64,000 nucleotides of DNA, from positions 188,024,015 to 188,088,014 of the forward strand of contig OY282558.1 in assembly GCA_958295665.1 (NCBI GenBank). The letters are read 5' to 3'. The notes under the pieces are model-generated. The model did no database searches and was not told where the DNA came from. It was given only the letters and a program-made list of their open reading frames with translations. The stretch comes from Tipula vernalis (taxonomy: Eukaryota > Arthropoda > Insecta > Diptera > Tipulidae). Shown in pieces: positions 31,225-41,817 of this stretch. Both the position numbers and the translations under genes were made by a program. Position 1 is the stretch's first letter, and each line of letters begins with the position of its first letter.

Positions 31225-31323
31225 AAGGCGAAAATGAAGACGCAAAGACGAAAATGAGATGTAAGACAACGCAAAGACGAAAATGAGATGGAAGACGACG
31301 AAAAGACGTAAATGAGACGAAAT
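31225..31323 (+). repeat. purine-rich tandem repeat in the 3' untranslated part of the second gypsy element
   Basis: About three copies of a ~30-base unit containing CAAAGACGAAAATGAGATG lie between the pol end and the polypurine tract. Confidence 0.75.
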
Positions 31324-31418
31324 CAAAAATAATCTTTAATCATACACTAAAAGCAGATTTGCCAAATAACATAAAATGAAAATTGGCCGGGCCGGCTCAA
31401 TCCACAGGAGGGCCGAGT

Positions 31419-31731
31419 TGTAGGATTTCTATATCAACCTAATATGCTACATATTATATTATATTCACCACTCAATTCAACTATATCAGTAACGGTGATA
31501 TATACAGTCGAGAGAACGCAGTAGCAAATACATTTGGAAAATAAATATTTGGATGACGAGCGGACATCATTGTTTTTGGGAGATTGACAACAAGCGGACG
31601 CAATCTAAACAAATTATAAGGCGGTAATTTTATAGTAAATAAAAAGGAATAAAGTTAATTTATAACGTCGTTTGAAAATATTGGATTCGTTTTATTTGGT
31701 GTTGACAGCAAATATATTACCGATTCCTACA
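31419..31731 (+). repeat. 3' LTR of the second gypsy element
   Basis: 313 bp, preceded by a purine tract and followed by TACA. Confidence 0.95.
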
Positions 31732-31792
31732 TACATAATGAAGTAACATTATACACATACCTGATGAAGGTATTGGGATAGCTTCTAGTTTC

Positions 31793-32983
31793 TTTATTTA
31801 TTTATTTATTTTATCCAAACAATAATTACATAAAATTAATACAATCATCTACTAAAAAACAAATGATAATAATATTGTATATTAGGGTAAAATACAGGTA
31901 CTTCCACAAATACATAAAATATTTATATCGGAAATCCCGGCCCCTAAAATAATAGATATATAAAATATAAGTGCGTGAGGTGTTCCTATACTTTCAAAAT
32001 GAACTGTAATTAAAAGCGATGTATGTTTTGTATTGACAAAAAAATTAAAAATTATCAAATATAAAATCATACAAGATCCGAAAGTTAATGTGAAAATTGT
32101 CATCAACCAATTAATAAAATAAAAATAAATAATCCAAACAAATAGTTAACAGAGTATAAAACATAATAATTCACAAAAACGAACGTATTTAAAACCTGGA
32201 AACCAAAATATTATTAGAAATACAATTCTTCGATATTACAACAATTAACTAGATATATTTTCAAATATGAGTATTTAAGGTAAACCTTAATAGTCATTTC
32301 CTCATTTACAAAGTGTGAAAGCTTGTTGAAAAGAAGGGAGTCTACAGTCATAAAATCTTCTGCAACTTTCCTTTCTTGTAAAAGGCACTTGACAAAAACC
32401 GCTAAAACGCAACCCAATACATTTGACTTGCCTTTTTTGTTTAAAACCATTACGAGATAATTTTAACACTTTATAAATGTACTCATTTCGAATATTTAAA
32501 ATACCAGATTTAAGAAACAGCAGGAAACTATGATCTCTTTGATGCTTTAAATGTATAATTTTAATAGCGGCTTTTTGCATGTTAATAATTGGAAAATCAC
32601 CCCAAGCAGTTATACCTTATTCAATTACACTATTAACTAAAAAAAAAGCGAAACGCAAGTTAGTTTTTAGCTGTTTTATGTGATCAACAAACTTTAACTT
32701 GTTGTCAATCACCGCATGTAGGTATTTAAACTTGTTCATTTTTTTCATACCCATGGCAATTGGTATTTGTACAACTGATTCTATGACAAATAAAAAATGG
32801 TTGAAATATGACGTCAGATTTATCTCTACTGAGATCAAAATTCATATATCTTTATCATATGATGAAGATTGAACCATTTACGCATAATTTGTAAATCATT
32901 GCGAAAGTCATAATGAATAACTTTTAGAGTAAGACCAGTATAGGAAAGAGATGTGTCATCAGCGAAACCAATCAAGTGACCTA
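31793..32983 (-). mobile_element. LINE A, 3' part: RT C-terminal half and 3' tail
   Basis: On the minus strand the frame starts immediately after the LINE B target duplication with the RT catalytic box FADDTSLSY (near 32945-32972). The usual C-terminal RT blocks follow: a DLQIMRKWF helix near 32880, a KYL..VIDNKLKFVDHI block near 32700-32740 and QKAAIKIIHLKHQRDH near 32540-32580. Several frameshifts and stops break it, for example at 32835 and 32617. The 3' end is a short (AAAT)n tail seen as TTTATTTATTTA at 31793-31812. No RNase H is seen, which fits a Jockey/CR1-like LINE. The 5' part continues on the other side of LINE B at 38315. The RT would copy its own RNA at a nicked target site. Confidence 0.75.
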
Positions 32984-33149
32984 TAAAGTTTAAATTTTTT
33001 ATTTTTTTTTCCACAATGGTGGGTGTTGTAGCCCAGAGCACTGCGACCATTGGGTCCTATTGTGCATCCCTAGAGATTCTTACGTGAAATGTAGGTCTAT
33101 GTCCTTAATAAACGCCACTACCTGATGCATATCCAGTGGGTCGGCGTTA

Positions 33150-36100
33150 GGCTACTGGATTATGTAGGCATTGAGGAACTTGAATCTTTTTAGGATGATA
33201 GCATCGCATGTGAAGGGTAGGTGTTCCGATGTCTCCTTACCGCAGTCACAGAATCTGCACTGGTCCGTAAGGGACCTTCCCATTTTATATAGATGACCGT
33301 TAAAAGGCCGTGCCCTACTAAATACCAGATAAGGCATCTTAGGGATTGGCGGTCCATTCTCGGTGCCTCTCCCAGACGTATAATATTATTACTGAATAAT
33401 TTATTGGCATGTTTCATCCCAGTGAAGGACTCCCAGAGTAATTTCCTATAGTTCTGCTCCCAGTAGCTCCCTTATACCATCTGCCAAATGGGTTTTGGAA
33501 AAAGCAATACTAGGACTGGTAACCGGGAAATCTCGGCTAGCTCCCATTTTTGCATATCGGTCTTCTGCCTCATTTCCTTTAATGGTGGAGTGGGCAGGAG
33601 ACCACAAAAGGGTGACTTTGTTTGCTTTACCCAGTCGAATAAATTACAGTAGCAGTTCCAGATCAATTTCGAGTTGAACACTGATGCTCCTAAGGCTAGC
33701 AGAGCTACCTGGCTGTCCGAGATTATATAGATTTTGAGACATTGAAGCACTCATACCTCAATAGCAACGGTCTATGCCTGAAAACTGTGGGGGTGCTACC
33801 CAGTGGTATACATAGCTCTAGGTCGGGTCCGACTATCCCAGCACCGGTACCCCCGTCTGTTTTTGACCCATCCGTATACCATACACAACCATGGCTGGGG
33901 AGGAAGGAGATAATATTCTCTACCCTATCTGGCAAACTAATGGTAAAATTCCTCCGAAAGTTGATTGTCCTTACCATCAAATCCGATAGTTGGATCAATT
34001 CCTCCTTAAAATTTTATTTATGTAGGACACTGTTGTGTCCTGGCCTTATGGTTTTAATTTTAGCTGTAATTTTTAAGTTCAGAATTCTTGAACCGGCTAC
34101 TTCTTTAATGTGTAGGTGCAGTGCGGTGAGAGCCCCAGTATTCTCTCAAGGGCAGCTTTTGAACAAGTCCTTATTGCTCCAGTTGCACCCACACAGATTA
34201 ACCTCTTAATCTTGTCCAGTATTCTCAATGCAGCAGTCTGTTGTAGTCTTAATGCAGCAGCCAAACTAACATTTGTGGGCTCAGTCCCCACGTTTTGCAA
34301 ATCATTCTTTGGCAGGTGAAGTAGACCTTATGTGCCTTGTTTGTAAGTATGATTTAAGTTGGAATACTATGTCAATTTCTGATGAAGTACGACATCCAGA
34401 TATTTAACCTTTGTCGACAGTTGGAGAATTACTCCCTTTTTCAGGGCTATCGGCGGGGGGAAAGTTTTCCTCCGGTTTGTAAAGAGAGTGCAGTTAACCT
34501 TGTTAGGATTTACCGTAATGCTTGTTGCATTCTTTCCCCTACTTTATTTGCAAATCCGCTCCTAACCATCAAGACTAGGTCTTCCGCATAGGTAATGCTT
34601 GAGAAGTCTAAATTCCTCAGTCTGGTAGTAATTGATTCATCACGATCAGCCACACCCCTGGTGGCCGCTATGGTGATGGTTTTGTCTCCAAAAGAGGCCG
34701 TAGTCCTCCTGTTTTTTAGCATGTTTATTATCCACCTTATGGTGGAGGGGTATATACCCCTTATTAGTCAATGAAGGAGCATAGTAATAATTCTTTATTC
34801 CGGAGCGTATTTCGATTTCCGATGTCAGCTCGTGCAGAGCTGTTTCTGTTGATTTCCCTACTTGGTAGGCGAGATGGTAGAGTCCAGAGGGTATCTTTGG
34901 AGAGTTTTGGATCTGATACAATGTCCCAGAATTTTCTCCATAGTTTTCAGTAAAAATGATACGAGGCTAATAGATCTATAAGACCTAATCTCCTCTGGGG
35001 ACCTTTATCCCGCTTTTGGGATAAAAATCACCCGAACCTCCCTCCAGCACTTTGGAACATATTCCAAGCTGTAGCTGACTCTGAAGAGTATAGTAAGATA
35101 ATGCAACAGGGTCTGCAGGCCTTGTTGTAAAAAGGCAAGGTATACGCAGTCATCTCCAGGTGATTTGAAAGGGTCAAATGATTTAACTGCCCAGCTTATC
35201 CGTTCCGGCGTAAAAAACTGTCTCGAGAACTTGTAAGCCCCTTTGGAACCAGATACGGATGTAAGCTACTTGCCTTGAAATTTTTCTGATCCCTAAGTAC
35301 TATGTAGACATTCTGGGAAGTAACCTCTCACCTCAAGTAACAATTTGATAGGTAAGTTGTCCTATACAGCAAAAACAAAGCTGTTACAACGTCGTGAAAT
35401 CAGAAAAATTACACATATTAATTATAAATGTTAAATAAATATTCAATAAGTTTTTAAAACGTTGTGACAGTGAAAAAAAGCTAATTAGCTTAAGTTGGTA
35501 TATACGCAGAAGGGATTTTGTTATATGTCATAAAGGAAAACAGTCGGGAGAAAAGCCATTTTGCTGCGGTAGTCAACTAAACAAGTATGACGGCTATAAT
35601 ACTTTATTTATTTTTTTGTGTAATTTTCTAATATATTTGCATTTAATCAAAATTACTGTTAGCGACTTTCTATTACATCTTGCACCATTATTGTTACCAT
35701 AATTTCCAAAATAAAAGCTCTTTAATTATTTCTGGATGTTTTGTTATTTTGAAACCGATTCCCTTAACTACGTGTTTGCTGCAAAAACATTAATTTTTCT
35801 TATGTAACTATTTTGCGTGAAGCACAGCGAAACTGCAAATATAAGTTTTTCGCTATTTGGGAGCCTATATTTTTAAATAAATCAAACTGCTTTCTCAAAA
35901 GTAATTTACCATTTATTACGAGTTTGCTAAAACTACGATTACCATTTTTGCTGCTATTACGTCGACAAACCAACAAGCACGTTTTTGGTTATTTTTTAAG
36001 AAGCTATTATAACTAAATTGCTGTGAATTTTAGATGGCACAACGTTTTGACAACTCCAAATGGTTACTTGGGACTAGACATTCCAGAGTCTCCTCCCTGG

Positions 36101-37080
36101 TTGTCTCTCCACTTGGTTTCCTTATAGATCGCAAGGGATTCCTGTGCTCCAAGAAGAGTGCCTTCTGCAGTCGACACGCCATAGGTAATAGTCTATTTTT
36201 TAGAGAGTTCGCTCCCGCTTAGTCTTTTGCTCTGCCTAAGAGCTATGTTGTATTCGGTAAGAGACTTCTTATCGTTCGCCCTCTCAGCCATATTAAAAAG
36301 TTTACGGACATTTCGTCTCATATTTTCCAAGTTTAGTTTCACCAAGGAACATCCCTTGTGCCTCTGATATGCACCAGGGGTGAGCTTGTGTGGTAGGCAT
36401 TAATTATTGCCTCTGTAACGTCATTTGCAACTCTGTCGAGGTCTTCGACAGAGTTTATCGTGGTCTGTAAACCAGCTAAGTTATCCAAAAATCTGTCGTT
36501 ATAGACTGGCCAGTTGATGCGTTTTGGTATCCTTAATATCAACTCTTACCTCGAACGGATATTAATATCGAACCTGATGTACATAAGAATGTGAGAGGGA
36601 TGCTTCCTTGGACACATGCCAGTCGAGAATTGCACTAGAGGTACTCATGTCATATATAAAATAAGATCGAGTACCTCTCTCCTAAGCGCATTCACAAAGT
36701 CGCATCACTCCCTTTATTGTTTACTGCTAAGTTATTACTAAGACAGAAATCAAAAAGTTGCTCACCTCTTAAATTGGTATTGCTGCTTCCCCAGACTACG
36801 TGGTGTGCATTAGTGTCGCATCCAATGATTAATTTTTGGTGATGAGTCGTGCAATAATTCACGAAGCTCTGTACCAATTCTGGAGGGGGTCATTTTCATT
36901 CCCGGGAAAATATGCAGAAGCGATATTAATCACCCTCCTGCCTCCTTTGGGTAAGGGCATTTCTATTGAAACAGCCGTGATGTCCTTAGAAATAAATTAG
37001 TTAATTGAGAAGATATTGTGCCTTGAGCGACAGAAAATTGCTGTCCTCGGCCTATCTGCAGCCGTGTCGTCGACTAACTT
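33150..37080 (-). pseudogene. LINE B ORF2: endonuclease, RT, RNase H, broken
   Basis: The N-terminal APE-type endonuclease shows LIIGCDTNAHHVVWGSS and RGEQLFDF near 36760-36830. A linker with NWPVYNDRFLDNLAGL is at about 36440-36510. RT blocks are scattered over 34100-35300 and include YAEDLVLMV (34575-34600). The family motif is YADD, so the first catalytic Asp of the pair is Glu here. After RT comes TAALRILDKIKR...ALERILGL (34150-34270), then RNase H with VWYTDGSKTDGG (near 33860-33900) and SDSQVALLAL (near 33690-33725). The C-terminal Cys/His remnant CRFCDCGKETSEH is near 33220-33260. Many frameshifts and stops are present. RNase H in a LINE points to the LOA/I/R1 group; LOA is my best guess. 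Confidence 0.78.
35340..36040. other. unrelated AT-rich insert within LINE B
   Basis: LINE-like GC content and frames stop near 35340 and resume near 36050. Between them the sequence is AT-rich without coding. AAAACGTTGTG at 35456-35466 and CACAACGTTTT near 36038-36048 are inverted, and TTGTC/GACAA lie near the outer edges. It may be a small DNA transposon, but its ends and target duplication are not resolved. Confidence 0.4.
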
Positions 37081-37084
37081 ATAT

Positions 37085-37870
37085 TGGCTGTTAAACCTTT
37101 AATCTTCCCATTGTTGGTCCAAGGCTCCTGTATGAACGCTATATCCCAGTCAATAATCTTAAAAAGATGGTTTAGGTTGTTTGTGGCCGTTTTCGATCGA
37201 TGCAGATTAATCTACACGGATCTCAGTTTTGTTGTTGTAGTTGGTTTGGTGTGTATCACCATAATGTGTTTTTTTATTTTTAATTTCTATGCTCCGGAGA
37301 GCCTTTTTCACTTTGCAAAGTTGCTGTTGTTTTTGGGCCACCCTTTCTCTAGGGGTTAGCCCATGGCTGTTCTCGCTCCTTCCTCGGCCCGGTTTTACCG
37401 GTCTCCCTATTCCAGAGGTGCCAAGTCTCCTGGCCTCCCCGGCCCAGTGACCCCACAACCGCGGCCAGCGTTCTCATCCAAAGCTGCCCTTGACGTGCCG
37501 GGCAGATTCGGCTCCGCCACACTTCCCTTGACTGCATCCACCGCCCTCTCCTTCTTTTGGCGGAAGTCTACAGAGCCAAACATCCATTTGACTCTGTAGT
37601 CGGAGCGCTTTAGTATATCCGCCGTTATTTGGAGCGTCTGTTAGCTCCTTATTCTGGATCGCCAGACGACGCAGTATCTTTTATCTTTGTCATTGTTAAT
37701 TTCGGCCGTTGTCGACGTGCGATGGGTATCCATTTCAGGCAATTGAGTACCATGTATAGGAGGGCCCACCACTACGTTCGTGCTAGAGTTTTCACTACTC
37801 TGATCTATTAATTTTTTGATCTGAGAAGCAGGGCCTGAATGGTCCATGACATCTTTTGAGATTGGTGCAT
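37085..37870 (-). pseudogene. LINE B ORF1 remnant
   Basis: Minus-strand frames 37641-37847, about 37450-37600 and 37207-37458 are consecutive pieces of one low-complexity, charged ORF1-like protein. They lie just upstream of the endonuclease. The first Met is at 37847. No CCHC knuckle survives in the readable parts, and frameshifts separate the pieces. ORF1 proteins of LINEs bind the element RNA. The assignment rests mainly on position between the 5' end at 38303 and ORF2. Confidence 0.45.
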
Positions 37871-38314
37871 TTGAAGGAGCACCGCCCTTATTTTTATTTG
37901 TTTTTAATTAAATCCACACAGCATTGATTTGACACCACGGCAGCGCCTCTTGTCATGGTATGGCTGATTGAAACTGGAGGTCACCTAGTATCCGAAATTT
38001 CGTGCTACCGACCAACTAACCCATGATCGTTCATCCCTCGGCGCACGTGTCTCACCTTAGATTTGTTTTTTTTTTAAGGTTTATTCGTAAATGAGCCAAC
38101 AGTTTCTGGAGGTCAACACGAGGAGGTAGTACGTACACTTGCGAATCACGCTCAGGTTACCCCTCGCGCGGACCGTAGGCCTACAGACAGGACTGCCTAA
38201 AATATGACCAGAACAGCCTGCTGGAGCTCATTCTAAAGAAAGGTTACGGAGCTGGTATTACTAAACAGCTTTATTCCCTCCTTCCAGAAGACGCCATGCC
38301 TCCTAAAGTTTAAA

Positions 38315-38640
38315 CTACATAACGAATTAAAATAAACTAAAAATAAAATCGGTCCTAACACGGAACCTCGAGGAACGCTCGATTTTGTAAACATGTAGTC
38401 GCCAAGAACCCCATTTATTCTTTTAAAAAAAAATCAAGCATTCTTGTTTTAACTGCTTTTTCCAATAATTTTTGAAAAAAGTGGAAAGGAAAGATATGGG
38501 CCTGTAATTATTGAGATCACATTGAAACAATGTTCAACTAGCCTTTACATTGTTTCATTGTTTTGAATAATTGCTTCTTCAATATGCTGTACCCTTCCCA
38601 ATTGCTCTGATTACAGCGTTAGTCAAATTCATTTTAATTT
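38315..38640 (-). mobile_element. LINE A, 5' part of RT
   Basis: The minus strand encodes VPRGSVLGPILFLVYFNSL (38320-38380), the RT block before the catalytic box. Further upstream are degenerate traces of the YRPIS..SKI block (38440-38530) and an AVIRAIGKG-like block near 38600. It is in frame with the FADD box at 32983 once LINE B is removed. The 5' limit is unclear. Confidence 0.7.
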
Positions 38641-39419
38641 ATTGCTAATTGTTTTTTTTTGTGATGAGATATGGGCAGTCTTTTGGTAGATACCAATGTG
38701 AAAAGGTATTTGTTAGTTCAAACAAAAAAAAATTTATATATACCAGATACATATACAGATAATAAAAGTTTGGTCAAATATGGTGAAACAATAATGAAAT
38801 AAAATTTAAAATAATTTATAAAATTAGTAAAGTTAAGTTCTAAAATTAAAATTAAAAACAAAAGAATAAATGTGTGTAAGTGTATCCATGGACGATGTAA
38901 TTAGTGAAAAAAGATTATATTAAATCTAAAAGTTCATAAGGCAATATTGTAACCACCATTAAAAAAAAAACTAAATAAATCAAATAAAATTATTTTTGTG
39001 AAAAATTAAAAAAAATAAAAAGGAAAACATTACATAATTGTAAAATCTGAAAAAAAAATAATAGGTGCATATAATTGAATCATTTGCATCTATGTATGTA
39101 CATAAATAAATTTGTATGATATGAAATAAATTCATAAGACATTTTGTTATGTATTTTAAAAATCAGAATTTAATATAAAAATATTGTTCGGAAATACAGT
39201 GAAGATAATCGACGACTCTTTATTTCTTCGCCTTTATCATTGGGGGTTAAATTCCGTAAAAGAAAGGAAAGCCAACAGGTAGTAAATCTACCAAGAATAT
39301 GGCACCAAAACTGGTGGTATCGAAAGAAAAGCCAACCCCACCAATAAGTATTATTGGTCGGGTTGACTTTTCTTTAGTTATCCAGAAATTCAGTCACCGA
39401 TGAAACCGGTTACTGACAA
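38641..39419. other. AT-rich non-coding region
   Basis: I see no gene. The last ~180 bases before 39420 may be the 5' untranslated part of LINE C. Confidence 0.5.
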
Positions 39420-40322
39420 AAAAGTATAAGGTAACAGCGCTAAACAATGACGTTTGGAAAATTAATACTTTCGACTCAGATACTTATAGAATCTTATCAT
39501 GAAGTTGAATGCTGAAAAGTATCAGTGGTTTACCTGTGAGGAAAAACAGGCACGACCTATAAAAGTTATGACAAGAGGTTTGCATCACACTTGCTCAACC
39601 AAAGAAATAATGGAAGACTTACAAAATAAAAGGTCCTAAAATACTAGATGCTTTGAATATTGTTAAAAAAGATAGAACATAAAATCAGAAAGGAAACCAA
39701 ACTTGCAGTAAAAGGGACTACCTCTTTTTATGCTAGTGTTTGATAACCAAGAGAATGTTCAAAACATATATGGTATAAAAGGAATTCTTCACATATAGGT
39801 AAAAATTGCACCAATGAGGAGAACCACTACCGACATACCCCAATGCAAGAAATGTGAGGGATTTAATCACACCAAAAGATATTGCAGCCGGGATCCGAGA
39901 TGTGTAAAATACTCAGATACACATATTACCCAGGCATGTACAATCCGGCTAACTATCGAGGCTGTGAGTTTGCTAAAGAACTACAAAAATTAAGAGATAA
40001 AACATGAAATCAACCGCAAAATCACAAAATTCGAAGGATTCAAACTTCTACTCAGATGGATAAAAATCCACAACCAACTAACGCAGGGAAAAGAAGAACA
40101 TTTGTTCAAGTAGTGAATGGTTCGGGTTCAACCAAATATATGGGCTCTGAAAATAACCGAATTATGGAAAACAACTCAATCTACATGTACTTAATCTCCA
40201 TGTTGATAAGAAATTCTCACCAGTTGCAAGACGAACTGGAACAACTCAATGACATAATTCACTATGCTGTGTTGACAAGCACCCCCCTTATACAAAATAA
40301 GAAGACGTTTCCTCGAAGGTGA
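39420..40322 (+). pseudogene. LINE C ORF1 (Jockey-like gag) fragment
   Basis: Successive short frames spell a Jockey/I-type ORF1. YKVTALNNDVWKINTFDSDT is near 39428-39475, then KLNAEKYQWFTCEEKQARPI (39503-39562) leads into a PRE_C2HC-like region. CCHC knuckles follow: CKKCEGFNHTKRYC and CVKYSDTHITQAC, the latter with one Cys changed (CVKY), and a third relic, ANYRGCEFAKELQ, at about 39952-39990. A C-terminal frame 40056-40322 (QLQDELEQLNDIIHYAV) is colinear. Stops and frameshifts lie between the pieces. ORF2 is absent: inverted BEL sequence begins within about 50 bases. Such proteins bind LINE RNA and carry it to the target. Confidence 0.7.
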
Positions 40323-40369
40323 AATTGGAGTTTCCTGTTACACGTATAAGATGCGACTTCATCGATTTT

Positions 40370-41770
40370 ACTGCCGCTTCCCATAGCCCAGCAAAATTTG
40401 GGCTGGCTGATTTGCCCCCACGAAATTTGTGCCATTATCAGAATTGATTTCTGTTGGTAGACTTCGTCGCGCAATAAATCTTTTCAGAGCAGCCAAAAAT
40501 GCATCAGCAGGTTAATCGGATACGACTTCCAAATTTATGGCTTTTGTTATCATGCACACGAAGACCGATATGTACGCCTGAACATATTTAGCTCCTCTCC
40601 CTTTTTTGGTTGCTATGTTAATTGGCCCACAGAATTCTACACCAACTCGACTAAATGGCCTGGATATGGTTACTCGAGACGTCGGTAAAGTGCCCATTAA
40701 TTGCCTGCTCGTAGCTGCTCTCTGCCGTACGCACACGTGACACTTGTGTACAACTTTTCTGGTCATACTTCTTCCATTAACAATCCAGATTTTTTTTTTA
40801 AGTAGTGAGGATAACAAGGATGCACCAGGATAAGATATTTGGAATGGTAAAACATGGTTATCATTTTGCTTAGAATATAGGAGTTTGGCAAAATGATAGG
40901 ATGTTTTATGTCATACGAACATTCAGCGTTCTGCAATCTACCACCAACTCTGAGAATGTCTTGTCCATCTATGAAAGGTGATAGTATCAATAATTTTCCC
41001 TTTGCTGACCACGAACCCGATTTCGCTAGGTTTGCTATTTCTTCCTTGTAGTAACTCTTTTGACACCATAATATACAAGCTCGTTCCGCCAATTGCAACT
41101 CTCTGACCGTGATGGCTCCATAATTTCTCATCTCTTTAATTTTCTCCCGAGTATTGCTGATAAAACGTAGCCAATAGCTCAGTATACGTCGAACTCTTCG
41201 CCAAGACGAATTTAGCTCAAATAATGTTTCCATTGTCTCATTGTACCCATTTTTTGCGTTCTTCTTCCATAATCTCTTCAGTATATGATGGATATGCTGA
41301 CCTTGTATTCCAGGATGATTCCTGATTTTTTAACCATTTTGGTTCGTGCCACCATAACTCGGATGATTTTAGTGCCTCTGGACTAATGCCTCGACTGGCA
41401 CAATCCGCCGGATTCTCGGTTGACTTTACATGATCCCATATGCTTTGTGGTAAAGAACAGAAAATCTCCGATGTTCTGTTGGCTACAAATGTTTTCCATC
41501 GACGTGGTTCGGCTGACAGCCATACCAATACGATTGTACTATCAGTCCAACCAAATTCCTTGACTTCAAATTGTTTAAACTCCTTTTTCACCTTGTTGAC
41601 TATTCAGCTCAATAACACCGCTGCACATAGCTCCAATCTGGGTAGTGTGATCTGCTTTAACGGCGCCACCTTAGTTTTCGATGTCATGAGATTTACTTGG
41701 ATATTTCCATTTGTATCCTTAATTCTACTGTATATGACAGCCGCCTTTGAAAAATTTGTGTACAACCGAT
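40370..41770 (-). pseudogene. BEL/Pao fragment, RNase H to integrase core, inverted
   Basis: Read on the minus strand from 41770: an RNase H piece (AAVIYSRIKDTNG, TLPRLELCAAVLLS), then frame 41591-41238 with GWTDSTIVLVWLSAEPRRW and NPADCASRG, the rest of RNase H and the linker. Frame 41233-40763 continues with the integrase N-terminal region (LRVGGRLQNAECSYDIKHPI). Frame 40817-40512 gives the zinc region HKCHVC and the first catalytic Asp region GVEFCGPI, where VD is changed to [12 protein letters not shown] follows near 40430-40400. The conserved Glu part and everything after is missing. At least one stop and several frameshifts are present. It abuts LINE C on the left and the mag-like element on the right, both in the opposite direction. 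Confidence 0.8.
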
Positions 41771-41817
41771 TCTCTTCTGTTAAAAAATCATTCTAATCTG
41801 ATAAAAAATTTTATTTT

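Larger units (their letters stand above)
26424..31731 (+). mobile_element. second Ty3/gypsy LTR retrotransposon, young, 5.3 kb
   Basis: LTRs at 26424-26733 and 31419-31731 are identical except for one 3-bp indel (after CTATATCA). TACA flanks both sides (26420-26423, 31732-31735), and both LTRs run TGTAGGATTT...GATTCCTACA. The internal region has a primer site, gag and pol in one frame and a purine tract before the 3' LTR (CACAGGAGGGCCGAG, 31403-31417). The frame is broken by a TGA at 27946 and by small indels near 30820 and 30885. The near-identical LTRs and clean duplication show a recent insertion despite this damage. Confidence 0.93.
32995..38303 (-). mobile_element. LINE B, RNase H-bearing (LOA-like) non-LTR retrotransposon inserted in LINE A
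   Basis: The element runs on the minus strand from GGAGGCATGGCG (38303) to an A-rich tail (T run at 32995-33012). TAAAGTTTAAA flanks it at 32984-32994 and 38304-38314, an 11-bp target duplication. Removing it brings the two LINE A halves into one open RT frame. It carries ORF1-like sequence, then endonuclease, RT and RNase H in that order. About 700 bp of unrelated AT-rich sequence interrupts it near 35340-36040. Confidence 0.85.

Noticed and set aside
31225..31323. CRISPR-like regular repeat
   Set aside because: Units are contiguous without unique spacers, and the context is a eukaryotic retrotransposon.
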